Source: Streptomyces sp. TLI_105
GTDB lineage: Bacteria > Actinomycetota > Actinomycetes > Streptomycetales > Streptomycetaceae
Length of the DNA stretch: 64,000 nucleotides
Assembly: GCF_900105415.1 (NCBI RefSeq)
Contig: NZ_FNSM01000001.1
Location: forward strand, 992,001 to 1,056,000
Direction of reading: 5' to 3'
This document shows, one piece after another, positions 1-8,690 of this stretch; within the stretch, counting starts at the first letter, position 1, and every line of letters starts with the position of its first letter. The notes below the pieces were generated by a model. The model worked only from the letters and a program-made list of their open reading frames with translations. It was not told the origin of the DNA and searched no databases. The position numbers and the translations under genes were made by a program.

Positions 1-1
1 C

Positions 2-491
2 AGCGCCGTCGCCGACCTCCACCAGCGGGGCTGGGTCCACGGCGACCTCCAGCCCGAACACGCGACCCACACGAAGACCGGCGTCCAGCTCACCGACTGC
101 ACGTGGGCCGTGTCCCTCGCCCTTGCCCCGTCCTGGACCTTCTGCGGCGGCCTCCCCACTTTTGGCCCCCGAACTGGCCGCGGCCATCGAAGCAGGCCAC
201 CGCCCGGTCAAGGTCACCCCAGCCGCCGAGGTCCACACTCTCGCCGCCACCCTCTGGCACGCCGCCACCGGGACCTGGCCCTTCGGCTACGCCGGCGGCA
301 AGGGGCCCGAGCACCCCCTGCTTGGCTCTCGGGTCCGTGAGCTGATCGCCGGTCGTCGACTACCGCTCACGGTCACCTCGCAGTGGCCCGACTTCCTGGC
401 CGTCCTGCGGATCCTGACCAGCGCGTCCCAGGTCCGCCCTACGGTCCTTCGCCTCGCGACACTCCTAGAGGGCGTCCCGTCTCCGGGGTGA
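2..491 (+). pseudogene. Protein-kinase-like gene, 5'-truncated by window edge and frameshifted
   Basis: The first bases read, in frame 2, as a kinase catalytic loop: HGDLQPEH at nt 38-61, then a LTDCTWAV stretch like the DFG region of kinase-like proteins. After about nt 112-125 the homologous reading continues in another frame (APELAAAIEAGHRPVKV, then VHTLAATLWHAATG) to a stop at 491. One indel therefore separates the two halves. The order (catalytic loop, activation segment, APE-like motif, helical lobe) matches the C-lobe of Ser/Thr-kinase-like proteins. The 5' part lies outside the window. It is either a pseudogene or a sequence error; I cannot tell which. Confidence 0.6.
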
Positions 492-712
492 CGGTGAAGT
501 GGTCGATCGAGCCGCTGCTATGCAGCTCAGCCCGTCACAAGTCGCCTCGGATGGCCGATTTTCATTGAACGGTCATCTACCTGGCAGTACGAGGCTAAAG
601 TCGTCGCCCTGACAACACCTACCCCGCCGCCGGCGGGCGTCGGTTCGCGACCGACAGCAGGACTGTGCACGCAGGGGAGCGTGCATCCCATAGCAACAAG
701 GGGGACCCAGAC
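492..712. other. Non-coding gap
   Basis: No convincing reading frame on either strand. A strong purine-rich ribosome-binding stretch (AAGGGGGA, about nt 698-705) at its right end serves the next gene. Confidence 0.5.
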
Positions 713-1531
713 GTGGCCCGAAACCAGAGACCTCAGCCGACGGCAGAGGACAAGAAGAACTTCCGCGTCGGCTGTGGCTTCATGCTGGCCATGCTTCTCG
801 TCGTCGGCGGATGCAGTGCTCTGTTCAACGACGACAACGACTCGTCGTCCGCCTCCTCGTCTTCATCGGCCTCGTCATCCGTCCTCGACGACAAGGCGGC
901 GACCGTCACGGTCGGGGACTTCGTCGGCATGGAGCTCCAGGCGGCCCAGGACGCGGCGCAGGCCGACGGCATCTACCACCTCGACTCGACAGACGCCACC
1001 GGTCTGGGCCGCCAGCAGTTCCTGGACCGCAACTGGACGGTCTGCTCCCAACAGCCCGCAGCCGGCGCGACGATGAGCACCGACGACACACTCACGTTCG
1101 ACACCGTCAAATCCAGCGAGGGTGAGACCTGCGACGACCCCACGGGGGTCGGTAGCAGCGACGAATCCGGCACCGTTTCGGGTACGGAGGACGACTACAG
1201 CGACGACGGTTCCTCCACCGCCTCGGGCACGGGGGACGACAGCGACAGCAGTTCCTCCACCGCTTCCACCACCGGAGACGACTACAGCGACGACTCCTCC
1301 AGCAGCGGCTCCAGCTCGTCGACCGGCTCCTCCTCCTCAGGAAGTGACACCAGTTCCTCCTCGTCGGGGAGCGACTCCAGCTCCTCCTCGTCCTCGGACG
1401 ACTCGCAGCAGGCACCCGCAGGAGCCACCGCCCAATGCAACGACGGCAGCTACAGCTACTCCGCGCACCGTCGGGGCACCTGCTCGCACCACGGCGGCGT
1501 AGCCGTCTGGCTCGCCAGCGTGCCTTCGTAG
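713..1531 (+). CDS. Membrane-anchored or lipoprotein with PASTA-like and DUF3761 domains
   Basis: Predicted 272-aa surface protein of unknown function. I chose the GTG at 713 (MARNQRP) because the AAGGGGGA element lies just upstream; a longer in-frame start at 665 is possible. A short basic N-terminus is followed by a hydrophobic segment at about residues 19-36 ending VVGGC, so it is either a TM anchor or a poor lipobox. Residues ~62-140 resemble a PASTA-like extracellular module (VGDFVGMELQAAQDAAQ). Residues ~150-240 are a low-complexity Ser/Asp/Thr linker, probably spanning the cell wall. The last ~32 residues (CNDGSYSYSAHRRGTCSHHG) match the DUF3761 signature. The single-copy gene has no operon partner. 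Confidence 0.8.
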   Translation: MARNQRPQPTAEDKKNFRVGCGFMLAMLLVVGGCSALFNDDNDSSSASSSSSASSSVLDDKAATVTVGDFVGMELQAAQDAAQADGIYHLDSTDATGLGRQQFLDRNWTVCSQQPAAGATMSTDDTLTFDTVKSSEGETCDDPTGVGSSDESGTVSGTEDDYSDDGSSTASGTGDDSDSSSSTASTTGDDYSDDSSSSGSSSSTGSSSSGSDTSSSSSGSDSSSSSSSDDSQQAPAGATAQCNDGSYSYSAHRRGTCSHHGGVAVWLASVPS

Positions 1532-1704
1532 AGAGAAAGCCGTCGTGATTCTTTCAGCGAAGAAACCGATACCGCATCACTGACGACCGGCGGCCGGAGC
1601 GCGCCAGGTCGAGGCAGAGCCGCCTGCGTTGCATCCATCGGGCCGCCTCATCGGGCTCGGCCCGTTCCTGGGCGCGGCGGTAGGTGCCCGATGGTGGCCG
1701 CCGG
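1532..1704. other. Short intergenic region
   Basis: No gene recognised. A minus-strand reading with a helical Arg/Ala-rich stretch crosses it but has no identifiable homology. Confidence 0.4.
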
Positions 1705-2157
1705 TCAGTGGTCGAATGTGCCGAGGTGGCGACGCAGCAGGCCACTGATGTCTTCCCGGCTCCCGCCGGCCGGCAAGGGCGAGGGAGTGTCCTCGCCGTT
1801 CGCCATGGCGAGGCTGCTGGCGAAGCGTACGAGGTGGGGCGCCGGGACGAAGGAGTCACGCAACCAGATGGCGAAGGCCCCGGCTTCGTCCGCGGTCACG
1901 TCGGTGAGGGTGATGTAGGCGTAGTCGGGCTCCGTGATGGCCGCGGTCCCGTTCACCCACACGTCGGGGGCCGGTTCGATCTCGAAGTCCAGCACGGTCA
2001 TCTCGTGGATGCCGGACCTCCGGTGCCCGATGGCGGGATCGGGAAACCCCTCGCGCAGCGCCCGCTCCAGGGTCTGCAGTGTGGCGTGCCAGGCTCCGCC
2101 CTCCCCCTCGGGGGGATAGAAGGCGAAGTTCGTCCGGATGTTTCGTGCCATGGCCAT
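1705..2157 (-). CDS. Conserved hypothetical protein, ~150 aa
   Basis: Soluble acidic protein with no domain I can name. It begins MAMARNIRTNFAFYPPEGEG when started at the ATG at 2157, which has a GAGGACAAGG ribosome-binding stretch just upstream. The frame stays open to an ATG at 2301, but those extra ~48 residues look unlike the rest and run up to a junction with a gene fragment, so I reject them. The composition is that of a folded globular protein (many aromatic and aliphatic residues, no low complexity). It stands alone, and the codon use fits a real gene. Function unknown. Confidence 0.65.
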   Translation of the reverse strand: MAMARNIRTNFAFYPPEGEGGAWHATLQTLERALREGFPDPAIGHRRSGIHEMTVLDFEIEPAPDVWVNGTAAITEPDYAYITLTDVTADEAGAFAIWLRDSFVPAPHLVRFASSLAMANGEDTPSPLPAGGSREDISGLLRRHLGTFDH

Positions 2158-2301
2158 GGTCTGCCTTGTCCTCAGGGGACGTACCGCGTCGAGCCGGGCC
2201 GTGCCCGTCATCGCCATCATGGACTGCCAGTGGGCGGCGTTGTCCTGTCCGTTCGTCACGATCTCCAGGCCCCTGATCCCGCTGCTGGCGGGGTTGGCCA
2301 T

Positions 2302-2605
2302 GGCCTGCTTGTAGCGGACGTCGACGTCACCCGGACCGCGGAGGAGTTGACGGAGGTCTGCACCGAGGACTTCGCCGACCTCGTCACCGTCGACCTCTTC
2401 GACTCCGCGCTCGACGAAACGGGCATGGGTTCAGCAGGGGCTCTGACGCAGCGCCGAGTCGCCCAGCGCTCCGTCCTCGACGGCTGTCCGGAGTCCCTGC
2501 TCCGCATCGACGAGGCCCACTCCTACCCCGATGAATCGGAACCGGTTCGCGCACTGGCCACCGGACAACCCGTCCTGCACCACATCGCGGGGACCGAGAT
2601 GTGGG
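2302..2605 (+). pseudogene. Fragment of a GAF/SpoIIE-type phosphatase
   Basis: In frame 3 this short stretch reads DVTRTAEELTEVCTEDFADL and then VTVDLFDSALDE. That is the start of the GAF module found between PAS and SpoIIE domains, and the same signature is intact in the phosphatase at 28314-31148 (NVERTAEELAEVAVPRFADV). Nothing upstream of ~2302 or downstream of ~2605 continues the domain, so only about 100 codons of a ~700-900 aa protein remain. It is wedged between the hypothetical gene and the recombinase, which marks two breakpoints. Confidence 0.7.
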
Positions 2606-3695
2606 CGGCCTGGTCTCTCCGGTCGAGTCGTACCTGAAGGATCTGGCTCTCGGCGACAACATCCCTGCTACCGGCCGGAGTTATGCCCATGATTTGCTGC
2701 GATGGTTCCGGCTGTTGTGGTTGCTGGGCGTCGACTGGGAAAAGGCGACGGAGGCGGAGGCCGCGGCACTGGTCGACTGGCTGCGTACGGCCAAGAATCC
2801 GCAGCGGCGCCGCAGCGACCCCAAGGCGCCACCTCCCGGGTCGGTGAACCCGCGCACCGGCAAGCAGTACCTCAAGGCCGGCTATGCGCCGACGACCATC
2901 AACCATGCGTTGACCGTCGTCAGTGGCTTTTATGCCTTTCACCACCACTACGGCCGCGGCCCTGTCATGAACCCGGTGCCGGAGTCCGTGCAGCGCCGTC
3001 GGGCCCTTGCGCACCGCGCCCCGGACAGCCCTGCACCGTTGCATCGCCGCGCTCGGCTACGTCAACGCACCCAGCAGAAGCAGCCGCGGGCAATCCCCGA
3101 CGCGATGTGGGATGAGTTGTTCGCGGCCATGAACCACGACCGTGACCGCGCCCTGCTGCAGCTCTACGTCTCCAGCGGAGCCCGCGCAAGCGAACTGCTG
3201 GGCATCACCCTTGGTGACGTCGACTGGTCCGGCCAGCAGCTCTACGTCATCTCCAAGGGCACCAACGTGCGCGAACCGGTGCCGGCCAGCCCACAGGGCT
3301 TCCTGCTCCTGGCCGCATACCTAGACCAGGCCGGCACCCCGGGCTCGGGCGAGCCGCTCTGGCGGACTCGGCACGGTGCCGAGAAGCCGCTGACCTACTG
3401 GGCCATGCGCCGCATCCTGCAGCGCGCGAACACCAAGCTCGGCACCAACTGGACCCTGCACGACCTGCGCCACACCGCCGCTCAGCGGATGGCGAATGAC
3501 CCCAGTCTCACTCTCTCGGAAGTACGCGCGATCATGCGACACACCGCCCTGGCGACTACGGGTATCTACCTCAACACCCGCATCGAGGACCTCTTCGACA
3601 AGCTCCAGGAGCACTACAACAGGCCCCGCGTCGAGCGGACCTTCGCCGCCGGATACGACCCGGCCGACATCCAGGCGGTGTTCGGTGGTTACTGA
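2601..3695 (+). CDS. Tyrosine recombinase, first of a Tn554-like pair
   Basis: 364-aa site-specific recombinase that cuts and joins DNA through a tyrosine. An N-terminal SAM-like core-binding region (residues ~10-130) precedes the catalytic domain. Visible catalytic residues are Arg in SGARASELLG (~195), Lys in ISKGTN (~221), HDLRH (~287-291), His in IMRHT and Tyr in TGIYLN (~322). The size matches TnpA of Tn554-type elements (~360 aa), and a larger recombinase follows directly, as in those elements. The GTG at 2601 lies inside the neighbouring phosphatase fragment, so the true start may have been altered by rearrangement. The stop codon is created by the IS630 insertion: without the IS the frame would end one codon earlier. 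Confidence 0.85.
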   Translation: MGGLVSPVESYLKDLALGDNIPATGRSYAHDLLRWFRLLWLLGVDWEKATEAEAAALVDWLRTAKNPQRRRSDPKAPPPGSVNPRTGKQYLKAGYAPTTINHALTVVSGFYAFHHHYGRGPVMNPVPESVQRRRALAHRAPDSPAPLHRRARLRQRTQQKQPRAIPDAMWDELFAAMNHDRDRALLQLYVSSGARASELLGITLGDVDWSGQQLYVISKGTNVREPVPASPQGFLLLAAYLDQAGTPGSGEPLWRTRHGAEKPLTYWAMRRILQRANTKLGTNWTLHDLRHTAAQRMANDPSLTLSEVRAIMRHTALATTGIYLNTRIEDLFDKLQEHYNRPRVERTFAAGYDPADIQAVFGGY

Positions 3696-4851
3696 GGTTG
3701 AACTCGTGATGTCGCTGGGTTGCTCAGGTGGGTCTGATGGTCAGGCCGGTCTCGGCGAGGCAGCCGTCTATGAAGTCGCTGCGGTACTGGATGTGCCGTA
3801 AGCCGCGTCGGATGCGCTGGACGAGGTGTTCAGGGGTGGTGAAGGCCACGTTGGAGAGCCAGCCGCGCCGCAGGAGGGACCAGATCCCTTCGACGGGGTT
3901 GAGGTCGGGTGCGTAGGGCGGCAGGTGGTAGATGGTCAGCCAGTCCCGGGAGGCGGCAAACTCCCGCAGGCCGACGGCCTTGTGGACGTTGAGGTTGTCC
4001 CAGACGAGCACGATCGGGCCCTCGAGCTGCTGATATGCGGCGATCAGCAGGTCTCGGTAGTCGCGCCAGGAGAAGCTCTTGCGGCCGTCGCGGCGGTCGT
4101 CCCGGCGTGACTGGTGGATCAGCCTGAAGCGGTGGCCGGGTTTGTAGCAGGTCAGCGCGGCGATGGATATCCGTCTGCGGGACCGGCCACGGACCCTCAC
4201 CACCGGGGTCCTGCCGCGCTGCGACCAGGTCTTCGCCTGCGGCGGCGTCATGGAGAATCCGGCCTCGTCCTCGAAGACGAGCCAGGCTCCACTCACCGCC
4301 GCGAGTCTTCCGCGCAGGGCCACACCTCCTTGACCCACCCGGCCACCGCGTCGTCGTCCCGCTCCATGGCGCGTCGGGCCGGGACCTGGCAGGACCAGCC
4401 GTTGCGGACCAGCAGTTTCCGCACGCCCTGGATGGTGTAGGTCAGGTGGAAGCGTCGGCCGATCACCGTCTTGATCCGCTCCAGCGTCCAGCGCTGGTCC
4501 TCCCAGCCGTGCGCGGCCGGCCCCTTGGCCAGCTCCGCCTCCAGCTGGGCGAACTGCTTTTCGCTCAGCCTCGGCAGTGACGCCGGCCCCTGTGACCGCA
4601 GGGCCCGCGGACCGCCCTCGTCCCACGTCCGCCGCCATCGCTGCACCGAGCGGACGCTGACCCGCAGGTCCTTGGCGATCAACGAGCTCGCCTCGCCCCG
4701 GGCGAACCGCTCGGCCGCCTTGAGGCGTAACTCCTCGCGGAACTGCTGCCGTTCGGCGGTCAGCCCGCCCCCTTGTGGATACCGCATGCCCCGGTGATAC
4801 CGCACGGGCCACGAGTCGTCAGCCCCTACGACACCACGAGTTCAACCTCAG
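3692..4851. mobile_element. Complete IS630-family insertion sequence, 1160 bp
   Basis: The terminal inverted repeats begin CTGAGGTTGAACTCGTG. The left arm (3692-3714) pairs with the right arm (4829-4851) with one mismatch. Both ends are flanked by TA (3690-3691 and 4852-4853), the TA target duplication expected for IS630/Tc1-mariner elements. The transposase is on the minus strand in two overlapping frames. The element appears intact. It landed between two recombinase genes, exactly at the stop of the first and just past the probable start of the second. Confidence 0.93.
3724..4805 (-). CDS. IS630 transposase in two frames (probable programmed -1 frameshift)
   Basis: DDE transposase that moves the surrounding IS. 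The first frame (4805 down to 4293, starting MRYHRGMRYPQ) supplies the DNA-binding part: helix-turn-helix (FARGEASSLIAKDLRVSVRS) and a second winged-helix region. The catalytic part continues in the -1 frame from about 4330 down to 3724. There FEDEAG carries the first Asp, LVWDNLNVH the second and NPVEGIWSLLR the Glu of the DDE triad. Such a split is usual in IS630 elements, so I read it as expression control rather than decay. The overlap is about 4293-4330. Confidence 0.88.
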
Positions 4852-7327
4852 TAGCCGCGGCACTCTCACACCGACCTACACCGCCCGCAACCGCAGGACG
4901 GTCTTGCGTGACGTGGAGTTCGACGAGCCGGTGCCCACCAGGTTCCCGGACGCCGCCGTCAAGGCTGCACCGGCGCCGAGGCCGGAACATCCGCCTGCTC
5001 CGTTCGGCGATCTGTCCCAGGCATCAATCCCGGTGCTGTGCTCGCTGGTCAAGGACGTGATCCCCGGCCGTACTCACTCTACCCATGAGAAGCGCCGCCG
5101 CGGGTTGCGGCTGCTGTTCGGGCACTTGGAAACGCTGCCCGGGGCCACGTGGCAGGCCCGGCGGGAAGCGAGTGGATTCAACGGGGACAAGGCGCTGCCA
5201 GTCAACAGCCTGGTGACCCCTGGGCGCCACCAGGACGGCTACGACCTGACCTCGGCCGCCAAGATGGCCTTCTGCATGCGGGTGATCCAGCCGACGCTGG
5301 GCGGCTTCAGGGCCAACGTCTTCGCTGACTTCCCCGACGCCTTCCGGCAGGCCAATCATGACCCCGAGCTGGACGCGTACTTCGCCGCCGTCGACGCCCG
5401 CTCCGAACTCGGTCACGGCAACCGGATCCGGGCCAAGTTCGATGTCTCCTGCGCTTTGTCCACTCAGGGCATCGCGCTCGCGGATCTGACACCGTCCGCT
5501 CTGCTCCACTACTCGCTGGAGTGCCGCCGCCTGGGCGTCACTCACGGCGCGAACAAGGACACCACGCGCTTCGGCGCCCTCGGTGCCTGGGAAATCCTGC
5601 ACTCCACGGGGCATTTCCCGCCCGGAACACCGACGACCCTGCGGAAGTTCATCTACAACGGACAGCTCACACCCGAGCAGATGGTCGACCGCTATCCGAT
5701 CCGTCACCAGGGGATCTGCCAGCTGATCATCGACTACATCGTGCGGCGCCAGGCGGACACCGACTACAACACCCGCGACGGTCCGACCCGGATCCTGACC
5801 GGCACCTTCTGGGCGAAGGTCGAGAAGATCAACCCCGACCAGGCCGACCTGAACCTCAACCAGGACGTCTACGACCAGTGGCGGACGGAGATTGCCTACT
5901 GGGAGCGGGACCGGACAAAGGAGCGCAAGAACGTCGAGCAGATTCTCCTCGCGATCCGCGGCTTCTATCCCGACCTGCAGAGCTGGGCAGTTGAGGAACC
6001 CGAACGATGGGGACACTGGGTCGTCCCATGCCCGATCCGCCCGCAAGAACTCAAGGGATTCTCCAAGCGCCGGCGCGAGATCAACCAGCGGATGGCCGAC
6101 CGAACCCGCCAGCGGCAGCCGCTGCTGCCCACGCTGGTGAAGTACGTCGAGGAACGACACGAGAAGCTCGCCGGCCTGCTGGAAGCCGGACGGGCCGTCG
6201 GTCTCGGGGAAGCCTTCGAGTTCCAGGGGCGCCAATACCGCCGCACCAATTCGAAGAAGGACCAACGACTCCTCCAGGTCGAAGACGAACCACCCGTCCG
6301 TGTCCTGGACAAGACCACCGGCGAAACCACCAACGTCACCCTGGCCGAAGACACCGCCTTCTGGGAATGGACCGCCGTCGAAGTGCTTCGGCACAGCGGT
6401 ATTCGAATCGAGGAATTGTCCGAGCTCACACACCTGAGCGTTCGGCAATACGAATGCCCGAACGGCGAGATCATTGCCCTGCTGGTGATCGCGCCGTCCA
6501 AGAACGATCGCGAACGCGTCATCCCCATGTCCGCCGAGCTCTTCCACACCATCGCCCAGATCATCCGCCGTCACACCAGAGAAGGCCGGACGATCCCGCT
6601 GGTCAGCCGCTACGACGGACACGACAAACTGTGGTCGGACCGGATACCGTTCCTCTTCCAGCGGCAGATCGGTAGCATCCGCAGCGTCCTGGCCACCGGC
6701 ACGATGCTCAACATGCTCCGCCGGACCTGCCAGAAGATCGGCGAGACGAACAAGGCATTCGCCGGCCTGACCTTCACACCCCACGACTTCCGAAGGCTCT
6801 TCGCCACCGAAGTCGTCAACGGCGGGCTTCCCATCCATATCGGAGCGGCTCTGCTCGGACACATGAATCTGCAAACGACACAGGGATACGTGGCGGTCTT
6901 CAACGAAGATGTCGTCGCCCACTACCAGCAGTTCCTCAACAACCGGAGGGCACTGCGGCCGCCCGCGGAATACTGTGAGGTCACCGAGCAGGAATGGACC
7001 GAGTTCGAGGAGCACTTCGAGAAGCGCAAGGTCGAACTCGGCAACTGTGCTCGTCCCTACGGCACCCCCTGCCAGCACGAACATGCCTGCATCCGTTGCC
7101 CAGTCCTGCAGATCGACCCCAAGATGCTGCACCGGCTCGACGAACTCGAAAAGGACCTCGTCCTACGCCGCAAGCGAGCCGAGAACGAGGGATGGCTCGG
7201 CGAGATCGACGGCATCGACAAGACGCTGGCCTTCCTCCGCGGCAAGCGCATCGAAGCCGAACGGATCCGACAGCGAACCGCCGTCCACCTCGGCCTGCCT
7301 CAAGTCCGCCGACCACAAGACCCGTGA
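4775..7327 (+). CDS. Large tyrosine recombinase, second of the Tn554-like pair
   Basis: 850-aa recombinase with a long N-terminal DNA-binding region and a catalytic domain at residues ~530-720. Visible residues are Arg in SGIRIEELSEL, Lys in APSKNDRER, HDFRRLFATE, His in ALLGHMN and Tyr in TTQGYVAVF. A Cys cluster at ~765-785 (CARPYGTPCQHEHACIRC) could bind zinc. The size fits the larger partner of Tn554/recombinase-in-series units. Its present N-terminus (first ~27 residues) is encoded by the right end of the IS630 copy. With the IS removed, a GTG at 3685-3687 would give MVSRGTLTPTYT and overlap the first recombinase, implying former translational coupling. Whether it is still expressed is uncertain. 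Confidence 0.82.
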   Translation: MDTACPGDTARATSRQPLRHHEFNLSSRGTLTPTYTARNRRTVLRDVEFDEPVPTRFPDAAVKAAPAPRPEHPPAPFGDLSQASIPVLCSLVKDVIPGRTHSTHEKRRRGLRLLFGHLETLPGATWQARREASGFNGDKALPVNSLVTPGRHQDGYDLTSAAKMAFCMRVIQPTLGGFRANVFADFPDAFRQANHDPELDAYFAAVDARSELGHGNRIRAKFDVSCALSTQGIALADLTPSALLHYSLECRRLGVTHGANKDTTRFGALGAWEILHSTGHFPPGTPTTLRKFIYNGQLTPEQMVDRYPIRHQGICQLIIDYIVRRQADTDYNTRDGPTRILTGTFWAKVEKINPDQADLNLNQDVYDQWRTEIAYWERDRTKERKNVEQILLAIRGFYPDLQSWAVEEPERWGHWVVPCPIRPQELKGFSKRRREINQRMADRTRQRQPLLPTLVKYVEERHEKLAGLLEAGRAVGLGEAFEFQGRQYRRTNSKKDQRLLQVEDEPPVRVLDKTTGETTNVTLAEDTAFWEWTAVEVLRHSGIRIEELSELTHLSVRQYECPNGEIIALLVIAPSKNDRERVIPMSAELFHTIAQIIRRHTREGRTIPLVSRYDGHDKLWSDRIPFLFQRQIGSIRSVLATGTMLNMLRRTCQKIGETNKAFAGLTFTPHDFRRLFATEVVNGGLPIHIGAALLGHMNLQTTQGYVAVFNEDVVAHYQQFLNNRRALRPPAEYCEVTEQEWTEFEEHFEKRKVELGNCARPYGTPCQHEHACIRCPVLQIDPKMLHRLDELEKDLVLRRKRAENEGWLGEIDGIDKTLAFLRGKRIEAERIRQRTAVHLGLPQVRRPQDP

Positions 7328-7371
7328 CCCCACCGCCCACATCACCGCAACCAACGCCCCCATCGAGTGAA

Positions 7372-7662
7372 GTGCAGAGAAGGGTGATCCAGTGCAAGCA
7401 CCGGCGGGCCGGTCTGTCCGGGGCTGCGGTGGGCACCCCGGACCTGCAGGTCCTCAACGGCACCGGCCGGCCGGTGCACAAGGACGAGGTCGTCGTGCTC
7501 GTCACCAACGGCAGATTCTCCAAGCCGGCGTTCGACTTCGCCCGCTCCCAGCGGCTGCACCTGGTCGACCGCACCATGCTGGGCGAGTGGGCGAGCGGCT
7601 CACGGCCCCTGTGGGAGCTGCTGCGGGCCGTGCCCCCGCCCCGCCGGCCCCCGTCTGCCTGA
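7372..7662 (+). pseudogene. C-terminal fragment of an Mrr-type restriction endonuclease
   Basis: The frame reads RVIQCKHR, the QxK half of the Mrr/PD-(D/E)XK active site, then GTPDLQVLNGTGRPVH, VVLVTNGRFSKPAFDFA and a C-terminal LVDRTMLGEWASGSRPLWEL typical of Mrr-like nuclease domains. The upstream half of the domain, including the Asp, and any N-terminal DNA-binding region are absent. It starts within 50 bp of the recombinase stop, where the third small gene of Tn554-like units would be expected. The sequence suggests a defence-gene remnant beside a recombination unit. Confidence 0.65.
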
Positions 7663-7788
7663 CTGGATCCCGCACGAAGAAGCCCCGGAGCGGCGCCCCA
7701 CCTGTTCGTGCAACAGCGATGTTTGTTTCGGCCGTGGCTCACGTGGCGGGAGCAAGGCTCTCTTCTGACGGGCGATCTGCAGCTTGAT

Positions 7789-7944
7789 CTAGTGTCCTGA
7801 GTCGGAAGTCTTTAGGTAGATCTCTGCTTCGATCGACCGGCGGCCGCGCCCGCTTCTCACCAGGTTGGGGCTCGACTTGGAGCCGTCGGCCCGAAGGCCG
7901 GAGGCTGAGAGAACCACCCAAGAATCTCCGACTCAGGACACTAG
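7789..7944. mobile_element. 156-bp MITE with perfect 18-bp terminal inverted repeats
   Basis: The left end CTAGTGTCCTGAGTCGGA (7789-7806) is the exact reverse complement of the right end (7927-7944). There is no coding capacity between them. The TA inside each CTAG is consistent with an IS630/Tc1-type TA target duplication, so it is probably a non-autonomous derivative mobilised by a related transposase. Confidence 0.8.
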
Positions 7945-8093
7945 GTCCTCTCGTGTGGATCTTGCCGGGCTCGCATGCCCTGGTGCCGCACCTCGCCGCG
8001 TTGCCGTCGGCCGGCAAGGCTCCCTCCTCCGCCTTGCGATCCACGGCACCGGACCCCGCTCACTGATCCGGCCTGATCCGAACGAAAGACCCT
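7941..8093. repeat. 153-bp dispersed repeat, copy 1 (MITE-like)
   Basis: Aligns without gaps to 10984-11136 with about five mismatches. The ends form imperfect inverted repeats (17 of 21 positions in the better copy). Its first four bases, CTAG, are also the last four bases of the 156-bp MITE. The right end has lost the closing CTAG (CCTGGGG instead). Confidence 0.85.
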
Positions 8094-8111
8094 GGGGCGT
8101 GAGGATGCCGA

Positions 8112-8340
8112 GCTCCCGCCGGAGTCCTGCGGGGAGATGCCTCCGGTCGCGGTGGCGAAGAGCGGCATGAAGGCGAGACCGAAGCCGAAGCCGAAGCCGA
8201 TGAGGAGGATGCCGGGCAGCCGGTGGGTGGCGTAGGAGCCGCCGGCCTCGACGCCGGACAGGAGCGCAAGGCCGACCGACGCGAGCGCCAGGCCCGGGAC
8301 GATCAGGCCGCGGGGTGCCGGCCGGTGCTGCTGGCGGGCG
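8112..8340 (-). pseudogene. Fragment of an MFS drug-efflux transporter
   Basis: In the minus strand this reads GLIVPGLALASVGLALLSGV, then YATHRLPGILLIGFGFGFGL and AFMPLFATATGGISPQDSGG. These are the TM segments and the loop after them typical of the second half of 14-TM MFS efflux pumps. About 75 codons remain. The downstream end runs into the dispersed repeat. Confidence 0.7.
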
Positions 8341-8690
8341 GAGACCTGGGCGGAGGCGTTCCTCCCATCGGCAGCAGGCCAGGCCGATCCGGGCCGGGGC
8401 AGCCGAGGGCATCCACCCGACCACATCGTCGGCCCGCCCGGCACATTCGCCGGACCGGTCGCGCCGAGCGGCCTGCCTGGCCCCAGGGGCGGCCCGAGAC
8501 TCACCCGTGACCTGCGGAAAGATCCACGACGGAGGTTATCGCCGGTTTCGTCGCCACCCGCACAGGATCGTCACCGAACCGACATACCGAGCGGTCGGAA
8601 ACCCCTTACGCAAGGGCTATACCCATGAGTAACGTACGCGGACCACCAGCGCCACCCGCCCGTTCCCCGGGGCGGCAAGGAGCAAGATCG
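8341..8690. other. Gap upstream of the symporter operon
   Basis: About 350 bp without a recognisable gene. It probably carries the promoter for the DUF485-symporter pair. An AAGGAG ribosome-binding site lies at 8678-8683. Confidence 0.4.

Noticed and set aside
2158..2301. Longer N-terminus for the 150-aa hypothetical protein
   Set aside because: The upstream residues look unlike the rest, reach a breakpoint with a gene fragment, and a better ribosome-binding site supports 2157.
3724..4805. IS630 transposase as a pseudogene
   Set aside because: The two-frame layout with a short overlap is normal for the family, and ends and catalytic residues are intact.
5024..7132. 702-codon minus-strand open frame
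   Set aside because: Antisense to the large recombinase, which has recognisable catalytic motifs.
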